Shown one piece after another: positions 7,428 to 14,049 of a DNA stretch of 20,310 nt; the first letter of the stretch is position 1, and every line of letters starts with the position of its first letter. This stretch comes from Vulcanimicrobiota bacterium (GTDB lineage Bacteria > Vulcanimicrobiota > Vulcanimicrobiia > Vulcanimicrobiales > Vulcanimicrobiaceae). A program made the translations under genes and the position numbers. The notes below the pieces were generated by a model. It was given only the letters and a program-made list of their open reading frames with translations, was not told where the DNA came from and searched no databases. The DNA is taken from positions 1 to 20,310 of the forward strand of contig JAFAMS010000370.1 in the NCBI GenBank assembly GCA_019233165.1. Direction: 5' to 3'.

Positions 7428-7823
7428 TTAGACGGGAGCGAAGACCGCTTTCACGCGCCGAGCGAAGAGCGCTTCGATTTCCTCCAGATACGCGTCGAGC
7501 GCAGCCTGTTCGATCGTGGCCGAGCGATCGGCCGTCTCAACGAGCTCGTGATCGACGTGATGGAGCAGCTCGACCTCCTCACCGCTGAGGTGCGCGTGGT
7601 CGAGGATTTGCATCATTTGCTGATTCGTGAACTCGCACATCAAAAGGACGCGCTCGAGCCGCGCCTCCACCGACCCGGAGAGCGATCCAAGGCGGTCTCG
7701 CAGCACGCTGAGCGCCTCGCCGACGTACGCGCGAACCTGCTTGTCGACGAGATGCCGGTCGTCTTCCTCCGCATAATCGGCGTAAGCCGGGATCCGCACG
7801 TGGAGGTACTCGAGATCTTTCAT
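7428..7823 (-). CDS. Conserved-looking small helical protein, function unknown
   Basis: 131 aa, acidic and almost wholly predicted helical, with no signal peptide, membrane segment or cysteine pair (one Cys, in LLMCEFTNQQ). The opening LHVRIPAYADYAEEDDRH followed by DKQVRAYVGEAL loosely recalls small proteins of the 'RIPGYxGY...R..D...R' type found in several environmental phyla, but I cannot name a family. Ending TAA 4 bp from the stop of the convergent SSS-FecR gene, it is divergent from the pseudo-cyclase gene at 7928. Coding is supported by the codon pattern and by tight packing with both neighbours. The start has no RBS and may be leaderless (see 7835-7840). Confidence 0.7.
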   Translation of the reverse strand: MKDLEYLHVRIPAYADYAEEDDRHLVDKQVRAYVGEALSVLRDRLGSLSGSVEARLERVLLMCEFTNQQMMQILDHAHLSGEEVELLHHVDHELVETADRSATIEQAALDAYLEEIEALFARRVKAVFAPV

Positions 7824-7834
7824 CCGCGGCCCAG

Positions 7835-7840
7835 ATTGTA
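7835..7840 (-). promoter_or_regulatory. Possible -10 box (TACAAT) for the 131-aa gene
   Basis: TACAAT on the minus strand lies 11 nt ahead of the ATG at 7823, so transcription would begin only about 5 nt upstream and the message would be nearly leaderless, in line with the missing RBS. No good -35 box is visible (GCGAGG at 17 nt spacing). The rest of the 7824-7919 divergent spacer shows no clear promoter for the plus-strand gene. Confidence 0.3.
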
Positions 7841-7927
7841 CGGCCTGGGGCTTCCAACCTCGCGCCGGCGGTCACAAAAAGCAGGCATTCGGCGGGTCCC
7901 CTCCCCGCAAGGCGATAACATGGAGTG

Positions 7928-9037
7928 ATGTTTTGGGCGCTGCTGGCGGCCGCTATGGCTGCCGTAGCAGTCGTGGTCGCCATCCGCGGTGCCCGCAGAG
8001 TCGTTGCGGCTCAGCGGGAGACCGTGCGGATTCGCTCGGTCTTTTCGCGCTACATCGCCCCCCATGTCCTCGAGGAGCTCATCGAGCGCCACGATCCCCG
8101 CGTCCTCTCGGGGAAGGCCGGCTACGCGACGATCCTGGTCGCCCGGATCTGGAACTTCGCGCTCTTCGCCGAGCAGCTGCCGCAGAACGACGTGCTTCGC
8201 TACCTCAACGAGTTTTACACGCTCGCGGGTCGAACGATCCAGAAGAATCGCGGGATGGTCGACAAGTTCCTCGGCGACGGGATCAGCGGCGCGTTCGGCT
8301 TCCCGGTCGAGGACCCGCTCCAAGAAGAGCATGCGATCCGCGCCGCGATCGACATCGTCCGGCTCGTCGACGGGATGAATCTGCAGTGGGCATCGCAGGG
8401 TCGACGGCCGCTGCGCGTCGGGATCGCGCTCAACAGCGGGAACGTGATCGCCGGCGAAGTCGGCTTCCTCTCACGGCGTGAGTACACGGTCGTCGGGCTT
8501 CCCGCGATCATCGCTTCGCATCTGCAAGAACGCACCGAACCGATGGGCGCGTACATTCTCGTGACCGAGGCGACGCTCGAACCGGTCAAGCATTTGTTCA
8601 CGACGATCTCCGCCGGGACGATCCCGCTGCGCGGGATGAAGCGGAACGCGCGCGGCTACGTCGTGCGCGGACTGGCAAAGAACGTCAGCGAGGAAGAGAA
8701 TCTGCTCCTTCCGCCGCCGTCGGCGTTCGCGCGAACGCGCGTCGAAGACGCCGCCGAAGGGCGCTCGACGTGGGACAGCAGCGTCGCGGCGATGCCCGAA
8801 CGCGATCCCGACGCGCCGAAACCGGAGCCGCCGAAATCGATTCCGAAACCCGCATCGAAGCCGGTCGCGCAGCCGCCGAAGCGTCCCGCGCCCGCACCGC
8901 CGCGACGTCGGTTCGACATCCCCGAAGTGAAGGGGTTCGGCGCGCTCGACGACTCGCCGGCGCTCCCCGACCCGCCGGTCGCCGAAGGCTACTACGAAGA
9001 CGACAGCGGGCGTCCGCCGCTCAAGCTTCCGCCGTAG
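7928..9037 (+). CDS. Membrane-anchored class III nucleotide-cyclase homologue, predicted inactive (pseudo-cyclase)
   Basis: 369 aa. One N-terminal membrane segment (3-19, FWALLAAAMAAVAVVVA) is followed by the linker typical of bacterial class III cyclases (VFSRYIAPHVLEELIE) and the cyclase domain at about 65-235. The second metal Asp and adenine-type Lys remain in VDKFLGDG (Lys113, Asp117). The first metal Asp is Arg73 (VARIWNF against the usual FADIRGF). The 'GDxVNLAARL' segment has become GLPAIIASHL (190-199), replacing the base-reading Asp by Leu191, the transition-state Asn by Ile194 and the Arg by His198. Activity is therefore unlikely and a sensing or scaffolding role more probable. Residues 255-369 form a Pro-rich disordered tail. 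The ATG at 7928 has GGAG only 2 nt away; a 2-codon ORF at 7920 precedes it. The 3' end overlaps the antiporter gene by 17 bp, tail to tail. Confidence 0.85.
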   Translation: MFWALLAAAMAAVAVVVAIRGARRVVAAQRETVRIRSVFSRYIAPHVLEELIERHDPRVLSGKAGYATILVARIWNFALFAEQLPQNDVLRYLNEFYTLAGRTIQKNRGMVDKFLGDGISGAFGFPVEDPLQEEHAIRAAIDIVRLVDGMNLQWASQGRRPLRVGIALNSGNVIAGEVGFLSRREYTVVGLPAIIASHLQERTEPMGAYILVTEATLEPVKHLFTTISAGTIPLRGMKRNARGYVVRGLAKNVSEEENLLLPPPSAFARTRVEDAAEGRSTWDSSVAAMPERDPDAPKPEPPKSIPKPASKPVAQPPKRPAPAPPRRRFDIPEVKGFGALDDSPALPDPPVAEGYYEDDSGRPPLKLPP

Positions 9038-10217
9038 CGCCCGGCGCGCGCAAGCTTTCGACGACGGGACGTATTGCCAGCCCCTGCACGACCATCGTGA
9101 ACAGAACGATCGCGAACACGGCATCGATGATGAACGTGCGCTGGTGAATACCGGCCGGTAAGCCCACCGCGAGCGCGACCGCCAAACCGCCGCGGATCCC
9201 CGCCAGCGCGATGACGTGATGCCAATTCGCGTGGCCGCGCAGAACCGCGAACGACGGGATCCCGTACGCCACGACGAGCCGCGAGACGAGAGCCGCGACG
9301 ATCGCACCGATGACGAACAGCGGCTCTCCGAGCAACCGCTCGACGTGCATCGTCAGGCCCATCATCAAGAAAACCAGCGAGTTTGCGAGGAACGCGACGA
9401 CCCCCCAGAACGTCTCGATCGTCGAAGCAGTCTCGCTTGACGCGCCGATCAGCGCTCGTAGCACGACTCCGGCCGTTATCGTCGCGAAGATCCCCGAGAG
9501 CCCGAGCGCGTCGGCGCCGATATACGCGCCGTACGCGACGAGTACCGTGCCGACCGTCTGCATCTCCGCGTTCTCGATCCCGCGCACGAGGAGCGCGACG
9601 GCATACGCGCACACGATTCCGACCCCGATCCCGCCGGCCGATGCGACGATCGCGTGCGCCGCAACACCGGCAACGGAACCGGTCCCGCTCATCGCGAGAC
9701 CGACCAGGCCGGCGACGAGCACCGAGGCGACGGCGTCGTTCGCAAGTGATTCGCCCTCGACGATCGAGCGCAGATCGATCGGCACGTTCACGCGTCGAAA
9801 AATTGCGATCACCGCGACCGGGTCGGTCGCGGAGACGATCGCACCCGCGACGAACGCGGCGAGCCACGTCATCGGCCCGAACGAATCGAGGACCCCGGCG
9901 ACGACGACCATGGTGATCGCAACCCCCGGGACGGCGAGCCAGGCGATCGTCGACCACGTTCGGCGCAGCGCGCTCATCGAGACGCCCCACGCCGCTTCGA
10001 AGAGCAACGCCGGCAAGAAGAAGAACACGAGCCCCGCTTCGAAATCGAAGGGTGCTTCGTTGCGGTTCAGCGAGATCGCGAGTCCCGCCGCAACGAGCGC
10101 GACGGCATACGGGATCCGCATCCGCTCCGCGAGGACGCCGACGACGAGCGCTCCGGTGAGCAGCACGACGAAGACGACGACGCCGAACGCGAAGGGGTGG
10201 CCCAGCTGCGAGATCAC
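9021..10217 (-). CDS. CPA1-family Na+/H+ antiporter (NhaP-like)
   Basis: 398 aa from the GTG at 10215-10217, giving an integral membrane protein with about 12 segments that exchanges external H+ for internal Na+ or K+ and so sets pH and salt balance. Family marks are LFFEAAWG-like LLFEAAWG, ATDPVAVIAIFRRVNVP, the ion-binding Asn-Asp in EGESLANDAVASVLV, and LAGIRGGLAVALAVGLP with the conserved Arg. The Asn-Asp pair is the electroneutral CPA1 type. There is no long cytoplasmic tail or RCK domain. The GTG overlaps the TGA of the sirtuin gene by 4 bp, so both are translated from one message. Longer upstream frames are only antisense or out-of-frame shadows of the sirtuin gene. Ion preference is not determinable. 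Confidence 0.9.
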   Translation of the reverse strand: MISQLGHPFAFGVVVFVVLLTGALVVGVLAERMRIPYAVALVAAGLAISLNRNEAPFDFEAGLVFFFLPALLFEAAWGVSMSALRRTWSTIAWLAVPGVAITMVVVAGVLDSFGPMTWLAAFVAGAIVSATDPVAVIAIFRRVNVPIDLRSIVEGESLANDAVASVLVAGLVGLAMSGTGSVAGVAAHAIVASAGGIGVGIVCAYAVALLVRGIENAEMQTVGTVLVAYGAYIGADALGLSGIFATITAGVVLRALIGASSETASTIETFWGVVAFLANSLVFLMMGLTMHVERLLGEPLFVIGAIVAALVSRLVVAYGIPSFAVLRGHANWHHVIALAGIRGGLAVALAVGLPAGIHQRTFIIDAVFAIVLFTMVVQGLAIRPVVESLRAPGATAEA

Positions 10218-10933
10218 GCGCCGAGCCTCGCAACGACGTCCGAAAGAATTTCGGAGGCGGTCGCGCGGAGCGAGAGATCGACGGCGTCGGAAATCGCGGT
10301 CGCTTCGGGATTGACCTCTGCGATCCACGCATCGCGCGCGTAACGCGTCGCGAGCGATGCGGCGGGATGGACCATCGCCGACGTGCCGATGACGAGCATG
10401 ACTTCGGCACGCATCGCCGCATCGGCGGCGAGCGTCCACTCGCGCTGCGGCAACGCCTCGCCGAACCACACGATCTGGGGGCGAAAGCGTCCGCCGCATT
10501 CGTGCTCGATCCGCTCGAGCGGCATCCCCCGTTCGAGCGAATACGTCGCGCCGCAACCCGTGCAGCGCGCTTCCCGCAGATTCCCGTGCAGCTCCACCAC
10601 GTTCTTCGAGCCCGCCCGCAGATGCAGCGAATCGACGTTCTGCGTAGCGAGCGTGAAATCGGGGTAACGGGGCTCGAGCGCCGCGAGCGCGCGATGTGCC
10701 GCGCTCGGCGATGCTTGCCCGTGCGCGGCACGGCGTTCGTTGTACCACGTCCAGACGAGGACGGGATCGCGCTCGAACCCTGCGGGAGAGGCGAGCTGTT
10801 CGACACGATGCGTGCGCCAGAGGCCGCCGACGCCGCGGAACGTCGGGAGCCCGCTCTCGGCGGAGATGCCTGAGCCCGTGAGAACGCATACCGACCGCGC
10901 CGAAGAGAGCCGGCGCACGAGCTCGTCGATCAC
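10214..10933 (-). CDS. cobB: NAD-dependent protein deacylase, class III sirtuin (CobB-like)
   Basis: 239 aa. The Rossmann and catalytic motifs are complete: LTGSGISAESGLPTFRG, TQNVDSLH, ELHGNL with catalytic His116, PQIVWFGE, VIGTSAMVHPA and AEVNPE. Tyr64 and Arg67 (WYNER) match the class III pair (Tyr102/Arg105 of SIRT5) that binds acidic acyl groups, so desuccinylase activity is expected besides deacetylation. The zinc ribbon has Cys124, Cys127 and Cys146, but the fourth Cys, expected at 143, is Glu; His144 next to it might substitute. The start is a GTG at 10931-10933 with GAAGGG 7 nt upstream and an in-frame TGA just before. It is first in an operon with the antiporter and divergent from the ECF sigma gene. 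The 98-nt spacer to that gene contains a perfect CCGCCGCGGCGG palindrome (10966-10977) but no clear promoter. Confidence 0.93.
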   Translation of the reverse strand: MIDELVRRLSSARSVCVLTGSGISAESGLPTFRGVGGLWRTHRVEQLASPAGFERDPVLVWTWYNERRAAHGQASPSAAHRALAALEPRYPDFTLATQNVDSLHLRAGSKNVVELHGNLREARCTGCGATYSLERGMPLERIEHECGGRFRPQIVWFGEALPQREWTLAADAAMRAEVMLVIGTSAMVHPAASLATRYARDAWIAEVNPEATAISDAVDLSLRATASEILSDVVARLGA

Positions 10934-11031
10934 CTTTGCGCCCTTCGCAGGGATGCTGCGTCAATCCGCCGCGGCGGCGGCGACGTTCTCTCTGCGAGGT
11001 ACGCGAGAAATGAGAGCGAAAGGGCCGCCCC

Positions 11032-11562
11032 GTGCAAGACGCGGGGCGCCTGATGGCGGACGTTCGAAGGCGCGACGCAGCGGCGTTCGAAGCGCTCTAT
11101 GACGGCTTTGGGCGGCTCGTCTACGGGATTGCATCCCGCATGCTCGCCGATACAGCCACCGCCGAAGACGTGACGCAGTCGGTGTTCTTGACGGTCTGGA
11201 CTCGGCCCGAAGCGTTCCGCGGCGGGAACGTCGGTGCATGGCTGGCGCGCGTGACGCGCAATCGCTGCCTCGACGTCCTGCGCAGCCGCGCCGCGCGGCC
11301 GTCCGCCGAGATGCCGGTCGACGTCGCCGACGAAACCGCCCTCGACGACGCAATCTTGGCGCGGCTCGACGGAGCGCGCGTTCGCTCCGCCCTCGCGCTC
11401 CTCCCCGTCGAGCAGCGCGAGCCGATCGAGATGGGATTCTTCGACGGCGTCACCCACGACGAGATCGCGCGCCGTTCGGGGATCCCGCTGGGGACGATCA
11501 AGACGCGCATTCGCACCGGACTGCGCCGTTTGCGCGAGCATCTCGCCGGAGGCGCCGCATGA
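11032..11562 (+). CDS. ECF-subfamily RNA polymerase sigma factor
   Basis: 176 aa, the normal ECF length. Region 2 (about 12-85) shows RDAAAFEALYDGFGRLVYGI, AEDVTQSVFLTVW and VGAWLARVTRNRCLDVLRSR, covering core binding and -10 recognition. Region 4 (about 115-170) shows LALLPVEQREPIEM, THDEIARRSGIPLGTIKTRI and the helix-turn-helix that reads the -35 box. The GTG at 11032 is preferred because it gives the usual lead-in to region 2; an ATG at 11053 is a shorter option. Its stop overlaps the ATG of the anti-sigma gene (ATGA). The trigger is unknown; the C-terminal domain of the partner suggests an RskA/SigK-like extracytoplasmic system. No obvious autoregulated ECF promoter was found upstream. 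Confidence 0.93.
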   Translation: MQDAGRLMADVRRRDAAAFEALYDGFGRLVYGIASRMLADTATAEDVTQSVFLTVWTRPEAFRGGNVGAWLARVTRNRCLDVLRSRAARPSAEMPVDVADETALDDAILARLDGARVRSALALLPVEQREPIEMGFFDGVTHDEIARRSGIPLGTIKTRIRTGLRRLREHLAGGAA

Positions 11563-12236
11563 GCTCGATGCAGGCTTCGCACGACGAGCTCCTCGACCTC
11601 GTCGCCGTCTACGCGCTCGGCGCGCTCGGCGCGGAAGAAGCGCGCATCGCCTCGATGCACCTTGCGGTCTGCACCGAGTGTCGCGCGGAGTACGACGCGC
11701 TGCGCCCGGCTGCCGATGCGGTAGCGTACGCCGCCGACGACCGGCTCGATCTCGTCGATTGTCCGCGGATCAAGCGGGAGATCATGCGCGCGATCCGTCC
11801 GCCGCAGCGCAGCGCGATTTTCGTCGCGTCGACCGTCGCGGCGCTCGCCGCCGCGCTCGTCTTCGCCTTCATCGCCGTCAGCGCCGAGCGCAAAGCCGCG
11901 GAGACCGACCGAACGATCGCCGCGCTCGTCGGTCCCGGCGCGCGTCAATACGACGTCTCGGCCGGAGAGATCGTGAAGTCGGGCGACCACATCTATCTGG
12001 TGATGGCGAAGCTCGCGCCGCTTCCCGCGGGCCGAGTCTACCAAGCGTGGACCCTCGCGCCCGGCGCCAAAACGATGGCGCCGAACGTAACGTTCAGTCC
12101 GAATTCGCAAGGCTTCGTCCTCGTCACGCTGACCGAAGCGGCACAAAACGTCGGAGTCGTTGCGGTGAGCGTCGAGCCGTCCGGGGGCAGTCAAGCGCCG
12201 ACGACGAAACCGCTGTTCGTTCGCCCGCTCACGTAA
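11559..12236 (+). CDS. RskA-type membrane anti-sigma factor
   Basis: 225 aa. The N-terminal cytoplasmic domain carries the zinc anti-sigma motif His34-x3-Cys38-x2-Cys41 (HLAVCTECRAEY) after a helix (DELLDLVAVYALGALGAEEA), which would hold the sigma factor. One membrane segment follows at about 85-107 (AIFVASTVAALAAALVFAFI), then an outside RskA-like C-terminal domain at about 125-225 (YQAWTLAPGAKTMAP, GFVLVTLTEAAQNVGVVAVS, LFVRPL). Such proteins release sigma after regulated proteolysis in response to an envelope or redox signal. The start overlaps the sigma stop by 4 bp, which keeps the two in balance. A second ATG three codons in is possible. The GNAT gene that follows lies in the same frame after the TAA. 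Confidence 0.92.
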   Translation: MSSMQASHDELLDLVAVYALGALGAEEARIASMHLAVCTECRAEYDALRPAADAVAYAADDRLDLVDCPRIKREIMRAIRPPQRSAIFVASTVAALAAALVFAFIAVSAERKAAETDRTIAALVGPGARQYDVSAGEIVKSGDHIYLVMAKLAPLPAGRVYQAWTLAPGAKTMAPNVTFSPNSQGFVLVTLTEAAQNVGVVAVSVEPSGGSQAPTTKPLFVRPLT

Positions 12237-12248
12237 AGGCAAGATTCA

Positions 12249-13070
12249 CTGCTCGAACCGCTCTCCCGCGCCGCGCGCACGGAGGTCGTTGCGTACTTGA
12301 CGCGGCGGCCGTACGAAAACGTCTTCTTGCAGTGGATCGTCGAAGGCGGGCTCGGGACGGCCGCCGCGTACGAGTCGGTCGTCGTCTGGCGCTCGTACAA
12401 CCGGCTCGTCGCCGGCGCGGCATTCTTCGGGCCGCAGATCGTCCTCGCCGCCGAAGACGTGGCGGCGATCGACGCGTTCGCAATCGAAGCGCGCGAGCGG
12501 GCGACGGCACGGATGATCGTCGGTCCCCGTCACATCACGAACCACTTCTGGGCTCGCGTGAAAAGCTGGTACCGGGCACCGTCGCTGGTCCGTTCCTCGC
12601 AGCCGCTGTACGCGCTCGATCACATGCCGGCGGGCGGCGACGAGATCGCCGTCCGTCAAGGTCGCTCGAGCGACCTCGAAACGATTGCGGCCAATTCGGC
12701 GGAGATGATGGTCGGCGAGCTCGGCTACGATCCGCGCTTGCACCGCGCGAATTTTCTGCAAGGGATCTCCCGACTGATCGAACGCGGGTGGTGGTGGGTG
12801 TGGATCGAAGACGGCGAGCTGCGTTTTCAGTGCAACATCGGCTCGCGCACGGCGCGAACGGCGCAGATCCAGGGCGTTTGGACCCCGCCGGCGCTACGCG
12901 GTCGCGGCTACGCGACGCGCGCGATGCGCGCGATCTGCCGGCGGCTGCTCAACGACGTCCCGAGCCTTTCGCTCTACGTCAACGATTTCAACACGAGCGC
13001 GATCGAGCTGTACGAACGGGTCGGGTTCTATCGCGTCGGCGAGTTCGCGACCTACTTGTTCAACGATTAG
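12249..13070 (+). CDS. GNAT-family N-acetyltransferase
   Basis: From the CTG at 12249 it is 273 aa; from the TTG at 12297 it is 257 aa. The C-terminal GNAT domain (about 135-273) has the acetyl-CoA loop in VWTPPALRGRGYATRAM (R-x-x-G-x-A type), then RRLLNDVPSLSLYVND and NTSAIELYERVGFYRVGEFA, typical strands and helix of the fold. The N-terminal part (EVVAYLTRRPYENVFLQWIV) resembles the DUF4081-like domain that precedes GNAT in some bacterial enzymes, and starting at the TTG would cut its first helix. AAAGG at 12235-12239 stands 9 nt before the CTG, so a CTG start is favoured but unproven. There is no ATG or GTG between the anti-sigma stop and 12297. Acyl acceptor is unknown. It follows sigma/anti-sigma and is likely cotranscribed. 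Confidence 0.85.
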   Translation: MLEPLSRAARTEVVAYLTRRPYENVFLQWIVEGGLGTAAAYESVVVWRSYNRLVAGAAFFGPQIVLAAEDVAAIDAFAIEARERATARMIVGPRHITNHFWARVKSWYRAPSLVRSSQPLYALDHMPAGGDEIAVRQGRSSDLETIAANSAEMMVGELGYDPRLHRANFLQGISRLIERGWWWVWIEDGELRFQCNIGSRTARTAQIQGVWTPPALRGRGYATRAMRAICRRLLNDVPSLSLYVNDFNTSAIELYERVGFYRVGEFATYLFND

Positions 13071-13423
13071 CGGCCCTTCGCTCTCGGCGCTCGGACGAAC
13101 GGCGCCGCCTGGTAGACGACGATGTACGCGTGGCTCCCGGGGGCCTTGCACGGGATGCTCGCATCGATGAAGACTTGGACGATCCGCACCCGCGGGTGTT
13201 CGGTGTTGAAGTCGACGAAAGCGCCCTCGTTGCTCGGGGGACCGCAGCCTTGCCACACGCCCGTCGTCTGATCGACGGCCGGGAAGAACGAGGAGACGAG
13301 CGGAGCGGCGGGAGCGGAAAGGGCCGTCGGCGACGCGGACGGCGACGGGGACTGTGCGAAGCCGACGGAAACCGCGCCTGCTACGAACGCGAAGCACGCA
13401 ATGAGAAGCGAGACATTTTTCAT
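13067..13423 (-). CDS. Small secreted protein, function unknown
   Basis: 118 aa from the ATG at 13421-13423, which opens a clear signal peptide (MKNVSLLIACFAFVAGAVSV, cleavage near GFAQ-SP); a longer frame to 13609 has no such support. The mature protein starts with a Ser/Pro-rich linker (SPSPSASPTALSAPAAP) and a compact domain of about 75 residues with two Cys (60 and 92) that may form a disulphide, ending HAYIVVYQAAPFVR. I do not recognise the family. GGGGCGGG serves as RBS and is partly inside a small CCCCG-tt-CGGGG hairpin (13428-13439). It is last in the CheBR operon, 20 nt after the methyltransferase gene, and its TAA overlaps the TAG of the convergent GNAT gene by 3 bases. Confidence 0.75.
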   Translation of the reverse strand: MKNVSLLIACFAFVAGAVSVGFAQSPSPSASPTALSAPAAPLVSSFFPAVDQTTGVWQGCGPPSNEGAFVDFNTEHPRVRIVQVFIDASIPCKAPGSHAYIVVYQAAPFVRAPRAKGR

Positions 13424-13443
13424 CCCGCCCCGTTCGGGGAGCG

Positions 13444-14049
13444 CTAGGCCGCCGCCTCGCCCGCCGTGCAGCGCAGCGCGTAATGGTAGGGGAAACGCTG
13501 CGCCTCCGTAACCGCAAAACCCGCAAGCGCCAGCCGCGCTTTTGCTTCGTCGCGCGTGTAGGTGTGGTCGCGCGGAGGGCCGACCGGGCGTTCTGCTTCG
13601 GCGTACCAATCGACGACGAGCAGCATCCCTTCCGATCGCAAGAGTGCTTTGACCTGCGCGAGGTCGTCGAGGGAAAGTTCGTGCAAGACGTTGAGCGCGA
13701 ACACGCGCGTCACGCCGCCTCGCAGCGCGGCGAGAGCGCCCGGCAACGCCGTTTCGATATTGCGGAGTTGCGCAAACTGCGGCTTCGCTTCGAGCAGCGC
13801 GAGCATCTCCGGCTGGTTGTCGTAAGCCACGACGCGCGCGTGCGGGAGCGCTCGCGCGATCTCGATCGCGTACGCACCGGTCCCGGCCCCGAAATCGACG
13901 ATCGTCGCCGCGTCGTCCGGTGGGTCGAGGAGCGCGAGCGCATCGGCCGGCGGCAGGTAGCCGAAGCGCGCCGGATCGTCGAGCATCGCCGCCCGGGCCG
14001 GATCGAAGCGCCGCTCTTGCCGCGCTCCGTGTTCGTGTGCGTGGCGCAC
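13444..14049 (-). CDS. Class I SAM-dependent methyltransferase
   Basis: 201 aa. Motif I is VDFGAGTGAYAIEIARALP (SAM-binding glycine loop), with the acidic residue ending strand 2 in VVAYDNQPEML and motif IV-like VFALNVLHEL; the N-terminus has RFDPARAAMLDDPARFGYLP, common in small bacterial UbiE/COQ5-like methyltransferases. The His-rich start MRHAHEHG may bind metal but is not a known feature of catalysis. Acceptor is unknown. The GTG start (14047-14049) shares one base with the TAG stop of the PP2C gene (TAGTG), implying coupled translation. Because it is embedded in a CheBR/PP2C operon, a role in modifying a signalling or envelope component is possible, but nothing in the sequence shows it. 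Confidence 0.88.
   Translation of the reverse strand: MRHAHEHGARQERRFDPARAAMLDDPARFGYLPPADALALLDPPDDAATIVDFGAGTGAYAIEIARALPHARVVAYDNQPEMLALLEAKPQFAQLRNIETALPGALAALRGGVTRVFALNVLHELSLDDLAQVKALLRSEGMLLVVDWYAEAERPVGPPRDHTYTRDEAKARLALAGFAVTEAQRFPYHYALRCTAGEAAA

Noticed and set aside
9021..9060. Terminator between the pseudo-cyclase and antiporter genes
   Set aside because: No stem followed by a T-run on either strand; the genes overlap here.
10966..10977. Perfect 12-bp palindrome CCGCCGCGGCGG between sirtuin and sigma genes as an operator
   Set aside because: Made only of G and C in GC-rich DNA and not placed by a recognisable promoter; could be chance.
11678..13447. 589-codon plus-strand open frame over the anti-sigma and GNAT genes
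   Set aside because: Out of frame with both recognised proteins; Arg/Ala-rich shadow.
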